From: a bacterium | Lineage (GTDB): Bacteria > Patescibacteria > Dojkabacteria > JAKAPS01 > JAJZLI01 | Direction of reading: 5' to 3' | Assembly: GCA_021805885.1 (NCBI GenBank) | Contig: JAJZDR010000011.1 | Span: 1-9,687, forward strand | Length of the DNA: 9,687 bases | Shown: one piece after another, positions 1-5,963 of the stretch | Layout of the letters: each line of letters starts with the position of its first letter | Position numbering within the stretch: the stretch's first letter is position 1 | Notes under the pieces: generated by a model | The model's database searches: none | Told to the model about the DNA's origin: nothing | The model's input: the letters and a program-made list of their open reading frames with translations, nothing else | Program-made: the position numbers and the translations under genes

Positions 1-599
1 ATTATATAGAGAATGAAAAAAATTTTACTCTACTTGAAAAACCATTACCTAATCTTTGTGCAGATAGAATAGATTATTCTCTAAGAAGTTTATATGTATA
101 TTTAAACAAACAAAACAAAGCAAAAGAATACTTTAAGCATCTTATAAAATATAACAGTGAAATAATATTTGATAACAAAAATATAGCAATAGAATACAGT
201 AGAGACTTTCTGAATTTAGATAAAAAGATATACAATAATATTGTAAATCGTACTTCATACTATATCCTATCTGATATTATAAAAAGATCATTAAAATTAT
301 CTATAATAAAAGAAAGTGACTTACTAACATATGATAAGTATGTTTATGATAAAATAAAAAAAACTACAGACCCTGCAATTATATTATTATTCAATAAACT
401 AAATAAAGATTTGAAACCAAAGAAAGCATCTATGAAAAATTACAAATATAAAATACGAAATAAAGTAAGGGTTGTGAATGCTAAATTTCTTTATAGAGGA
501 GAAATAAAATATGCACTGGATTATAATACGAAATTAAAAGAGGATATTAAAAAGCACAAGGACAAATATGAAAAATTAATGTATGTGAATATTGAATAA
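1..599 (+). CDS. HD-domain superfamily phosphohydrolase, C-terminal part (5' truncated)
   Basis: An open frame enters from the left edge (first full codon at base 3) and stops at TAA 597-599, giving about 198 residues with no start inside the window. Near its beginning it has LPNLCADRIDYSLRSL. This matches the ADR(I/L)DYxLRD segment that follows the metal-binding HD core in COG1078-type (dGTPase-like) HD phosphohydrolases. The HD residues themselves would lie upstream, outside the window. The rest is Lys/Ile/Asn-rich and mostly helical in appearance, ending in a lysine-rich tail. A TTG codon at 411 lies inside this frame and is not a separate gene start. The family hydrolyses phosphoester or nucleotide substrates; the specific substrate cannot be told here. 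The gene converges on the minus-strand gene ending at 610, with only 10 bases between them. Confidence 0.75.
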   Translation, partial: YIENEKNFTLLEKPLPNLCADRIDYSLRSLYVYLNKQNKAKEYFKHLIKYNSEIIFDNKNIAIEYSRDFLNLDKKIYNNIVNRTSYYILSDIIKRSLKLSIIKESDLLTYDKYVYDKIKKTTDPAIILLFNKLNKDLKPKKASMKNYKYKIRNKVRVVNAKFLYRGEIKYALDYNTKLKEDIKKHKDKYEKLMYVNIE

Positions 600-609
600 A
601 TTACTGGTA

Positions 610-1050
610 CTAATCTCCAGTTAAGTTAACAACATGGCTTCTCTGAAATTCCACTACCTGTTCAAAGAAAGTTTTAACTTTCATTGCGTTTGACTTTGAT
701 ATTTGCTCTATTCTAATTTCACTTTTATCCATATGTATTATTCTAACCCTTCCAAAAAATATTCCTTGTTCAATATTTACCTGGTCAATAGTTTTTACCC
801 CTATAACCTCAATACTTTTTGTAATTCCATGTAAATGTAAAGTTACTTTCTCAATTGATCTAGCTTGAATATTATATTGTATTGGTGATATAGGTCTCAG
901 TATTGTCATAGTTCTAACAGACATATTTACTGATAATATTGGATCCTCAACTTCTTGAGGTTGCTGATTCTGATTTTGATAAGACTGGCCTTGTTGAGGT
1001 TGATTACCTGAATTAACTGGAGGATACATATTTGGTATATTTGGATTCAT
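610..1050 (-). CDS. Hypothetical protein with Pro/Gln/Asn-rich N-terminus and PH-like domain
   Basis: 146 residues. Residues 1-37 are low complexity (Pro, Gln, Asn, Gly; NQPQQGQSYQNQNQQPQ), probably disordered. Residues about 38-146 alternate predicted beta strands and end in a helix (about 120-135). The stretch IDQVNIEQGIFFGRVRIIHMDKSEIRI followed by a helix resembles bacterial pleckstrin-homology-like domains (bPH/YdbS type), where a strand pair containing G-x-x-x-G is followed by a C-terminal helix. That assignment is inference from pattern only. There is no signal peptide or membrane segment, so the protein is likely cytosolic. The start is supported by a -10 box ending six bases before the ATG. 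The gene is divergent from exodeoxyribonuclease III and convergent with the HD phosphohydrolase. No function is recognised; a PH-like fold would suggest binding to a protein or lipid partner. Confidence 0.72.
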   Translation of the reverse strand: MNPNIPNMYPPVNSGNQPQQGQSYQNQNQQPQEVEDPILSVNMSVRTMTILRPISPIQYNIQARSIEKVTLHLHGITKSIEVIGVKTIDQVNIEQGIFFGRVRIIHMDKSEIRIEQISKSNAMKVKTFFEQVVEFQRSHVVNLTGD

Positions 1051-1056
1051 GCACTC

Positions 1057-1085
1057 ATCATAATAGTTTTTTTAAAAAAAGTCTA
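1057..1085 (-). promoter_or_regulatory. Promoter of the PH-like gene, leaderless geometry
   Basis: On the minus strand, TAGACT (1085-1080, 4/6 to TTGACA) is followed by a 17-base spacer and TATGAT (1062-1057, 5/6 to TATAAT). Six bases (GAGTGC) then lead to the ATG at 1050, so transcription should begin at or within a base of the start codon. No Shine-Dalgarno sequence is present. Confidence 0.6.
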
Positions 1086-1096
1086 GTTTTAAAATA

Positions 1097-1125
1097 GTGA
1101 TAAAAAATCTATTTTCTAATATAAT
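1097..1125 (+). promoter_or_regulatory. Promoter of exodeoxyribonuclease III gene, leaderless geometry
   Basis: GTGATA at 1097-1102 (4/6 to TTGACA), a 17-base spacer, and a perfect TATAAT at 1120-1125. Seven bases then precede the ATG at 1133. The GTG at 1097, which would extend the reading frame upstream, is part of this -35 box, so it is unlikely to be a start codon. Confidence 0.65.
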
Positions 1126-1132
1126 AATAATT

Positions 1133-1906
1133 ATGAGTAGATATAAAATAGTTTCTTGGAATGTAAATGGGTTTAGAGCCATTCTAAAAAAAGGTATAAA
1201 TGAATTTATAGAAAAAGAAAAACCTAACATCTTGGGGTTACAAGAAATAAAAGTAGAAGAAAACCAACTTAAAGAATTGCCAGTATGTTTCAGTAAATAT
1301 CATGCAATATATAACTCTGCAGAAAGAAAAGGATATAGTGGTGTCGCAACATTCTCAAACCTGAAACCAAAAGATTTTAAACTAGGTATTAGTATAGATG
1401 AATTTGACATTGAAGGAAGGGTTATCGAAACTATATATGATGAATTTAGACTCTTTAATATATACTTTCCAAATGGAAAAAAAAACTCCATACGATTAAA
1501 CTATAAAATGAAGTTCTTTAAAGAATTGATGCTATATTTAAAAACTCTTATAGATAGTGGAGAGAAAATAGTGGTTATGGGAGATTTTAATATTGCGCAC
1601 AAAGCTATAGATTTAAAAAGACCAGACGCAAATAGCAACATTTCTGGATTTTTACCCCAAGAGAGGAAAGTGATGGATGATTTTATAGATCTAGGATTTA
1701 TAGATTCATTTAGATATTTTAATAAAGAGCCTGATAATTATACCTGGTGGGACCCAATTTCCCATGCACGAGATAGAAATGTAGGATGGAGAATAGACTA
1801 TATAATGATTAGTAGAAATTTAGAGAATAATTTATCAGAAACTACTATCTATAATCAAATATATGGATCTGATCATTGTCCAATCGGTTGTCTCCTTAAA
1901 TTTTAG
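1133..1906 (+). CDS. xth: Exodeoxyribonuclease III / AP endonuclease (EEP family)
   Basis: 257 residues, the usual length for bacterial ExoIII. It cleaves DNA 5' to abasic sites and removes 3' blocking groups in base excision repair. The endonuclease/exonuclease/phosphatase motifs are all present: WNVNG (9-13, metal ligand Asn10), LQEIK (metal ligand Glu38), GYSGVAT (67-73), GDFNIAH (150-156, catalytic Asp151 and Asn153), WRIDY (219-223, Asp222) and GSDHCPI (245-251, Asp247 and His248). The ATG at 1133 is preferred over the in-frame GTG at 1097. The 12 extra residues are not family-like, the motif-bearing start SRYKIVSWNVNG follows directly, and the promoter overlaps the GTG. Divergent from the PH-like gene. 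The enzyme looks intact and active. Confidence 0.95.
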   Translation: MSRYKIVSWNVNGFRAILKKGINEFIEKEKPNILGLQEIKVEENQLKELPVCFSKYHAIYNSAERKGYSGVATFSNLKPKDFKLGISIDEFDIEGRVIETIYDEFRLFNIYFPNGKKNSIRLNYKMKFFKELMLYLKTLIDSGEKIVVMGDFNIAHKAIDLKRPDANSNISGFLPQERKVMDDFIDLGFIDSFRYFNKEPDNYTWWDPISHARDRNVGWRIDYIMISRNLENNLSETTIYNQIYGSDHCPIGCLLKF

Positions 1907-1916
1907 AGTTTATAAT
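1888..1916 (+). promoter_or_regulatory. Promoter of the 53-residue membrane protein, inside the 3' end of xth
   Basis: TTGTCT (1888-1893, 4/6 to TTGACA), a 17-base spacer and a perfect TATAAT (1911-1916). It straddles the xth stop codon at 1904-1906. The predicted transcription start is near 1923, leaving about nine leader bases before the ATG at 1932. Confidence 0.5.
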
Positions 1917-1931
1917 AAAAAAATATCGCAA

Positions 1932-2093
1932 ATGAAGAATAATAACAACTCAAAAACAACCAATGTTGAAAATACTGATAGAGATAACACTGGTGGCATT
2001 AAAAAATGGCAAGTTAATACTATAATTATATTAGGACTACTTCTCCTTATAACCTTGGGTTTGATATTTTATGTTATTGCATCTAAAAAATAA
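1932..2093 (+). CDS. Small single-span membrane protein, function unknown
   Basis: 53 residues. The first about 28 are polar and Asn/Thr/Lys-rich (MKNNNNSKTTNVENTDRDN). They are followed by a hydrophobic helix at about 29-50 (VNTIIILGLLLLITLGLIFYVIA) and a short SKK tail. It looks like a one-pass inner-membrane protein, and the positive tail suggests the C-terminus faces the cytoplasm. The frame is open upstream into xth (GTG/ATG-like codons from 1863), but those residues belong to the overlapping xth sequence. The ATG at 1932 lies just after a good promoter, so it is chosen. It does not look like a signal peptide because no processed domain follows. No family is recognised. Confidence 0.6.
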   Translation: MKNNNNSKTTNVENTDRDNTGGIKKWQVNTIIILGLLLLITLGLIFYVIASKK

Positions 2094-2125
2094 GTAATAC
2101 ACCAATTTACATCAGCCCTCTCATT

Positions 2126-2308
2126 ATGAGTATTTTTTTAAAGTTTTTGATTCTATTTTTCTCATTCTCTCTACTGATTCAAGACAAACTTCTTGTAGTA
2201 GACAAACTCCTAGAATTCAAAACAGACAAATTTAAAAAGTTAGGAAATCGCCCTAAAACCCCAACTACGTATAAGAGTTTTATACCTATTCCATACGACA
2301 AAAACTAG
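2126..2308 (+). CDS. Doubtful 60-codon ORF with hydrophobic N-terminus
   Basis: An ATG-to-TAG frame coding a hydrophobic stretch (residues 2-18, SIFLKFLILFFSFSLLI) followed by a lysine-rich segment in which a D-K-L-L unit recurs (QDKLLVVDKLLEF, then TDKF). At DNA level this is AGACAAACT at 2182 and 2200 plus a shorter AGACAAA at 2224, spaced 18 and 24 bases apart. Against it being a gene: there is no -10 box at the leaderless distance, no ribosome binding site, and no family resemblance. If real it would be co-transcribed with the membrane protein ending 32 bases upstream and would be a tiny secreted or membrane-anchored protein. Confidence 0.25.
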   Translation: MSIFLKFLILFFSFSLLIQDKLLVVDKLLEFKTDKFKKLGNRPKTPTTYKSFIPIPYDKN

Positions 2309-2334
2309 AATATTCCTAAAATAAATGCTAATAT
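2306..2334 (+). promoter_or_regulatory. Extended -10 promoter of the Fic gene, leaderless geometry
   Basis: TGC-TAATAT at 2326-2334 forms an extended -10 (TGn followed by 5/6 TATAAT). It is followed by six bases (TGTCGT) and the ATG at 2341. The -35 candidate TAGAAT at 2306-2311 is weak (3/6), which fits the presence of the TGn extension. Confidence 0.55.
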
Positions 2335-2340
2335 TGTCGT

Positions 2341-3333
2341 ATGAACTTAAATAAGAATACAAGTTACGTATTAATACACATACTCAACGGCAATGACACT
2401 GCCAATAAAATACAAAAGCAAATGCAAAATGTAGATATTCGATCTATTCAACGTGCCTTAGCAAGACTTAATGAACTGGAAATATTAAAGAAGATAGGTA
2501 CTAACCATCCTAGTTATAAAGTTAACTATGAGAAGCTACTTGATTTAAGAATTACCGACAAGTTAGTGGAAGATGAAAATAGACCTAGAAGTATATTTAA
2601 TCATGAGCTAGTTGATTGGCTACTTAAACTGCCTACCGGTGAAATTGATCTCATATTCAAAGACTACCTTGAAAAAGTTAATACCACAGAGCATCCCAGA
2701 CAAATGACTGATAAAGAAATTGAATATCTGACAATAGAGCTTTCGTGGAAGTCCTCAAAGCTAGAAGGTAATACTTATACCCTACTAGATACCCAATTAT
2801 TGCTTCTAGAGGGTATTAAAGCTAAAAACAGAACAGAATTTGAGACCCAGATGATACTAAATCATAAAGATGCTATCGCTTTCATAACTATGAATAAAGA
2901 ATTATTTGGTAACAATATCAAGTTTATGACAATCGAAGAGCTACATAGAATAATTGGTAATAATTTGGGAATAGACAGAGGTATTAGAAAACAGTTAATC
3001 AGGATTACGACAAGCAACTATGAGCCTCTTTCAAATCAACATCAATTAAAAGAAAATGCAGACAAAATTCTAGAAATAATTAATAAAGTGTTAAATCCTT
3101 TAGTTAAGGCTTTGTTGGCACTTGCTTTAATACCATATTTACAAGCCTTTGAAGACGGCAACAAAAGGACAGGCCGAATGCTTGCTAATGCTATATTAAT
3201 AAATTTTTTAGGTAGAGGTTTCAGTCTTAGAAAAATAGATTCTAGAAAACTGGCTATAGCATATCTTGCTTTCTATGAATTCAATAGTATCTATGCATTA
3301 TCTAAGATTCTTCATGATGAACTAGAAAACTAA
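2341..3333 (+). CDS. Winged-helix plus Fic-domain protein with atypical Fic motif
   Basis: 330 residues. Residues about 5-70 look like a winged helix (DTANKIQKQMQNVDIRSIQRALARLNELEILKKIG), suggesting DNA binding and self-regulation. The rest is a Fic fold, a family that mostly transfers AMP from ATP to protein hydroxyls. The Fic core is at 268-279, QAFEDGNKRTGR. The usual motif is HxFx(D/E)GNxRxxR, and here the catalytic His position is Gln268, while Phe270, Asp272, Gly273, Asn274, Arg276 and Arg279 remain. The inhibitory-helix motif (S/T)xxxE(G/N) is present as SSKLEG at 138-143, with Glu142 the inhibitory glutamate, placing it among Fic proteins with an N-terminal inhibitory helix. It has its own leaderless promoter and no antitoxin-like neighbour. 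Whether it is an active AMP-transferase is open; the fold assignment is firm. Confidence 0.9.
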   Translation: MNLNKNTSYVLIHILNGNDTANKIQKQMQNVDIRSIQRALARLNELEILKKIGTNHPSYKVNYEKLLDLRITDKLVEDENRPRSIFNHELVDWLLKLPTGEIDLIFKDYLEKVNTTEHPRQMTDKEIEYLTIELSWKSSKLEGNTYTLLDTQLLLLEGIKAKNRTEFETQMILNHKDAIAFITMNKELFGNNIKFMTIEELHRIIGNNLGIDRGIRKQLIRITTSNYEPLSNQHQLKENADKILEIINKVLNPLVKALLALALIPYLQAFEDGNKRTGRMLANAILINFLGRGFSLRKIDSRKLAIAYLAFYEFNSIYALSKILHDELEN

Positions 3334-3550
3334 CAAAGAGGTTCTAATCCCACATTCCCAGTATTAAAATTAGAAACAGTATTTTCAATGATAACTAGTT
3401 TCCTTTGTTGAATTAATACAGTCTATATATCTTAAAATAAAGTAAAAAAGTATTTAAATCCTTTACCCAGTAATCCTTATCAAATTATACTCATTGTAAG
3501 GGAACAGTTACCTGTTAATACCTTAAATAGCATTAAAAATATAAATATTA
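3334..3550 (+). other. Intergenic region upstream of the glycosyltransferase operon
   Basis: No coding frame or RNA gene is visible. AACAAAG just after the Fic stop (3332-3338) is complementary to CTTTGTT some 65 bases later, a possible long-range stem. A compact inverted repeat lies at 3499-3524: AAGG, G, AACAG, loop TTAC, CTGTT, AATA, CCTT. It sits just upstream of where the -35 region of the glycosyltransferase promoter would be, so it could be a repressor or activator site. This is inferred from symmetry only. Confidence 0.3.
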
Positions 3551-3556
3551 TATAAT
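3551..3556 (+). promoter_or_regulatory. -10 box of the glycosyltransferase-DHH operon, leaderless geometry
   Basis: A perfect TATAAT followed by six bases (CTTTGT) and the ATG at 3563. No convincing -35 lies 16-18 bases upstream (TAGCAT at 3528-3533 is poor). No Shine-Dalgarno sequence is present. Confidence 0.6.
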
Positions 3557-3562
3557 CTTTGT

Positions 3563-4432
3563 ATGAATTTTGCTGTATTAATAACAACTTCTGGACATGA
3601 AAATATAGAGAAAGCTGTCAAATCATTTTCTTCATACAATGTTCCTATATATATTGTAACTCCAAATAATGACTTAAAATTTAGATATGATGGATCTAGA
3701 TTTAAAAGGATAAAGGTTATACATGATGAAGGTAAAGGAAAACCTCAAGCTTTAAATATAGCCTTTAAAAGCATACCAGAAGAAATTGTTTTATTAACTG
3801 ATGGAGATGTATGGACAGATAAAAATGCATTAAAAGAAATCATAAATCTTTTTAGCCATAAAACTTTACCACAAAAAATAGGTCTTGTAACGGGGAAAGT
3901 TATATCTTTGAATGACAAAAATACTATGTTGGGTTTCTGGTCTCATTTTCTTGTTTTTGCTGCAAATAGTATGCGCGAGGAAAAAAATAAAAAAGGAGAA
4001 TATTTTGAAGGAACTGGATATTTAATGGCTGTGAGAAAATCATTGATAGGAAAAATACCAGAAGATATATTTTCAGAAGATGGATATATTTCGTATAAAA
4101 TATATACTAATGGATATAAAATAAGGTATACTGATAAAGCTCAAGTATATGTAAAGTATCCAACTACAATTAGTGATTGGTTGAAACAAAAACGTAGATC
4201 AGCTGGTGGATATACACAAAAATATATAGTAGTTAAAACTAGAAGTTTCAAAAAAGAAGCTATTGGAGGTGTTAAACTATTTTTTAAATATCCACAAAAT
4301 TTAAAGGAATATTATTATCTGGTATGCCTTTTTTTAATAAGAATATATCTTTGGTTAGTCATTATTATAGATATAAGAATTAGAAAATTAAAATTTAAGG
4401 ATGTTTGGGTTAGAATAGAGAGTACAAAATAA
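3563..4432 (+). CDS. Family 2 glycosyltransferase with C-terminal membrane segment
   Basis: 289 residues with a GT-A fold. It moves a sugar from a nucleotide-sugar donor to a glycan or lipid acceptor at the cytoplasmic membrane face. Visible motifs: N-terminal FAVLITTSGHENIEKAV; GKGKPQALNIA (57-67); the metal/nucleotide DxD as TDGDVW (D80, D82); GTGYLMAVRKSLI (150-162); catalytic-base region SEDGYIS (E172, D173); and a Q-x-R-R segment (209-212) like the QxxRW motif of processive GT2 enzymes. A hydrophobic stretch at about 250-272 probably anchors the C-terminus. The acceptor cannot be predicted. It is the first gene of an operon with the DHH phosphoesterase, whose ATG begins two bases after this stop. 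The start is supported by the TATAAT box. Confidence 0.88.
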   Translation: MNFAVLITTSGHENIEKAVKSFSSYNVPIYIVTPNNDLKFRYDGSRFKRIKVIHDEGKGKPQALNIAFKSIPEEIVLLTDGDVWTDKNALKEIINLFSHKTLPQKIGLVTGKVISLNDKNTMLGFWSHFLVFAANSMREEKNKKGEYFEGTGYLMAVRKSLIGKIPEDIFSEDGYISYKIYTNGYKIRYTDKAQVYVKYPTTISDWLKQKRRSAGGYTQKYIVVKTRSFKKEAIGGVKLFFKYPQNLKEYYYLVCLFLIRIYLWLVIIIDIRIRKLKFKDVWVRIESTK

Positions 4433-4434
4433 AT

Positions 4435-5451
4435 ATGGATAATAGAGATAATATAAAAAAAATAAAAGATTTAATAACAAAGTCAAAAAAAATATTAGTG
4501 TTAATGTCCCAGCCTGATGGTGATAGCATAGGTTCTGGTATAGTTTTAAGAAGATATCTAGAAAGCCTATATAAAATAGCAGACCTATATTCAAATAAAA
4601 AAGTGGATGAAAGATTTAATTTTCTAAGTTTCACTGATGAAATAAAATCTGCAAACATAGTAAAATTGGATTTATCAGAGTATGATCTCATAATGACAGT
4701 TGACACTGGGAATCTTTCTCAAGTATATAGTGCTGAAAAATATCCAGATTTTCATTTTCCACCAAACATACCAATCATAGCTATAGATCATCATGCATCA
4801 AATCAACAATATGCAAAATATAGTATTTATGATGAGGGTGCATCATCAACAGGAGAACTTTTGTATGAATTTTTAAAAAGTGAAAATTATATTCCTTCAA
4901 TTGAGGAAGCTGAACTTTTATATTATGCCATAGCATCAGATACTGGATTTTTTAAATGGCAAATAACTCCAAAAACACTAAGACTTGCATCTGATCTTTT
5001 AGAGATTGGCGTTGATTTTCAGAAACTTATGGATCAATATTTTGATAACACTATTGAGAAACAAGTTCCATATTTATTAGAGTTTATAAAAAAGACAGTG
5101 TTCCATAAAAGACCTAGATATATATTACTTTATATAAGTAAATCCATGATGAGGAAATTAAAAATAAATAACGAAGATTTAAAAACAGTTAGAGATATGT
5201 ATAGGAATAATTTTCAAACAACTTTCAAAGATTATTCAATATTTATCATTGCTAGTGAGCAACAAGATTTTACTATACTATCAATAAGAGGAAATCCATA
5301 TTCTAATAAACTAGATTTATTTAGGTTAAGAGAATTTGGAGATTTTAATGGAGGAGGACATAAAAACGCATGTAGTTTTCTAACACATCAAACTAAATCA
5401 GATATAATAAAATCATTAAATAAAGGAATTAATTCTTTAAAAGTGAAATGA
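4435..5451 (+). CDS. DHH/DHHA1-family phosphoesterase (NrnA-like)
   Basis: 338 residues, the usual length for NrnA-type nanoRNase/pAp phosphatases, which degrade 2-5-mer RNA and pAp using Mn2+. Motifs: PDGDSIGS (27-34, metal ligands Asp28 and Asp30), VDTGN (89-93, Asp90), IDHHASN (117-123, the DHH signature), ASDTG (167-171, Asp169) and the DHHA1 GGGHKNA (306-312) for substrate binding. Family members normally carry a metal-binding His four residues before the first motif Asp (HxxPDxD); here that position is Met24 (MSQPDGD). The remaining ligands are intact. The gene is translationally linked to the glycosyltransferase (2-base gap, no clear ribosome binding site). Function as a nanoRNase is likely by family. 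A cyclic-dinucleotide or other phosphodiester substrate is possible. Confidence 0.88.
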   Translation: MDNRDNIKKIKDLITKSKKILVLMSQPDGDSIGSGIVLRRYLESLYKIADLYSNKKVDERFNFLSFTDEIKSANIVKLDLSEYDLIMTVDTGNLSQVYSAEKYPDFHFPPNIPIIAIDHHASNQQYAKYSIYDEGASSTGELLYEFLKSENYIPSIEEAELLYYAIASDTGFFKWQITPKTLRLASDLLEIGVDFQKLMDQYFDNTIEKQVPYLLEFIKKTVFHKRPRYILLYISKSMMRKLKINNEDLKTVRDMYRNNFQTTFKDYSIFIIASEQQDFTILSIRGNPYSNKLDLFRLREFGDFNGGGHKNACSFLTHQTKSDIIKSLNKGINSLKVK

Positions 5452-5458
5452 TTATTTT

Positions 5459-5491
5459 GATTTTTTTATAATATTTTTAAAAAATCTTTTT
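5459..5491 (+). terminator. Probable AT-rich intrinsic terminator of the glycosyltransferase-DHH operon
   Basis: GATTTTTT (5459-5466) is perfectly complementary to AAAAAATC (5479-5486) across a 12-base loop, and TTTTT follows (5487-5491). It starts eight bases after the DHH stop and lies between convergent genes. The stem is A/T-rich and thus weak. Confidence 0.4.
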
Positions 5492-5498
5492 CGATATC

Positions 5499-5948
5499 TT
5501 ATTCTGAAGTTGGAAATATATCCATCTCTATATTTTTTATGGAAGTACTGGTTACCTTCATTATATTCCCTTCTTTATCACGAGTATATTTTATAGTTGA
5601 TATGGTTCCATTAGAGGAAATTCTAATCTCCATAGTAACCCTACCATTTTTATCATATCTATGCTCAATATTATCACCGTCAATTGGTTTAAAAATCTTT
5701 GATTTGATTCTTCCTTTACTATCATGGGTAGACTCTGTGGCACCTATTCCAGAATAATAATCTATTATTTTAGAAAGAACACCATCCTCCGTTCTATAAT
5801 ATTCTCTAGAGTGTGTCTTGCCATCAGGGAACATTACCATTTCCTTTGATATAATACCGTTTTCTATACATTCTTTTTTGAGAAAAGTATCTGCAGTTAA
5901 AGTGTCTATAGTATCATCTTGACTAGATTGTATTAATTCAATATTCAT
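5499..5948 (-). CDS. Small YD/RHS-like repeat protein, second of tandem pair
   Basis: 149 residues. After a polar N-terminal about 27 residues come about five divergent units of 23-25 residues, each opening with a (D/E)xxG turn: IENG (28), TEDG (53), DSKG (76), DKNG (99), DKEG (124). Mid-unit (D/N)G turns and alternating hydrophobic strands follow (DSKGRIKSKIFKPIDGDNIEHRY, DKNGRVTMEIRISSNGT). This is the pattern of YD/RHS repeats that form beta-strand wraps in RHS and teneurin proteins. Unlike those giants it has no signal peptide, shell-length array, protease site or toxin tip. It lies 15 bases downstream of a related gene on the same strand. A -10-like TATATA lies 7 bases before its ATG, so it may have its own leaderless start. 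Function unknown. Confidence 0.72.
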   Translation of the reverse strand: MNIELIQSSQDDTIDTLTADTFLKKECIENGIISKEMVMFPDGKTHSREYYRTEDGVLSKIIDYYSGIGATESTHDSKGRIKSKIFKPIDGDNIEHRYDKNGRVTMEIRISSNGTISTIKYTRDKEGNIMKVTSTSIKNIEMDIFPTSE

Positions 5949-5955
5949 TTTAATT

Positions 5956-5961
5956 TATATA
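5956..5961 (-). promoter_or_regulatory. Possible -10 box of the downstream YD-repeat gene
   Basis: On the minus strand TATATA (5961-5956) ends seven bases before the ATG at 5948, the same spacing seen at other genes here. It overlaps the 3' end of the upstream YD-repeat gene, and no -35 is evident. It is weak because the region is very A/T-rich. Confidence 0.35.
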
Positions 5962-5963
5962 AA

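Noticed and set aside
411..599. A separate 62-residue gene starting at TTG 411
   Set aside because: The frame is continuously open from base 3 and contains the HD-family ADRIDY segment upstream, so this is the tail of a larger truncated gene.
603..621. Hairpin ACTGG/CCAGT between the convergent HD and PH-like genes as a terminator
   Set aside because: Only five base pairs with a nine-base loop and no T-run on either strand; it also overlaps the end of the PH-like gene.
1300..1491. 63-codon minus-strand frame inside xth
   Set aside because: Overlaps the well-supported exodeoxyribonuclease III gene and shows no family pattern.
3336..3356. A GGTTCTAATCCC stretch resembling a tRNA T-arm after the Fic gene
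   Set aside because: The five bases on either side of the TTCTAAT loop do not pair (AAGAG against CCACA), and no acceptor, D or anticodon arms are visible upstream, which is Fic coding sequence.
4388..4706. Two minus-strand frames opposite the glycosyltransferase/DHH junction
   Set aside because: Low-complexity Leu/Phe/Tyr translations opposite recognisable enzymes; no motifs or promoters.
3563..5451. Stop-codon recoding (TGA as glycine, as in some CPR lineages)
   Set aside because: TGA ends the DHH gene and others at expected lengths, and no family-conserved glycine falls on TGA in any frame read here.
5539..5757. 72-codon plus-strand frame inside the YD-repeat region
   Set aside because: Antisense shadow of the minus-strand YD-repeat gene, whose repeat pattern and start context are far better supported.
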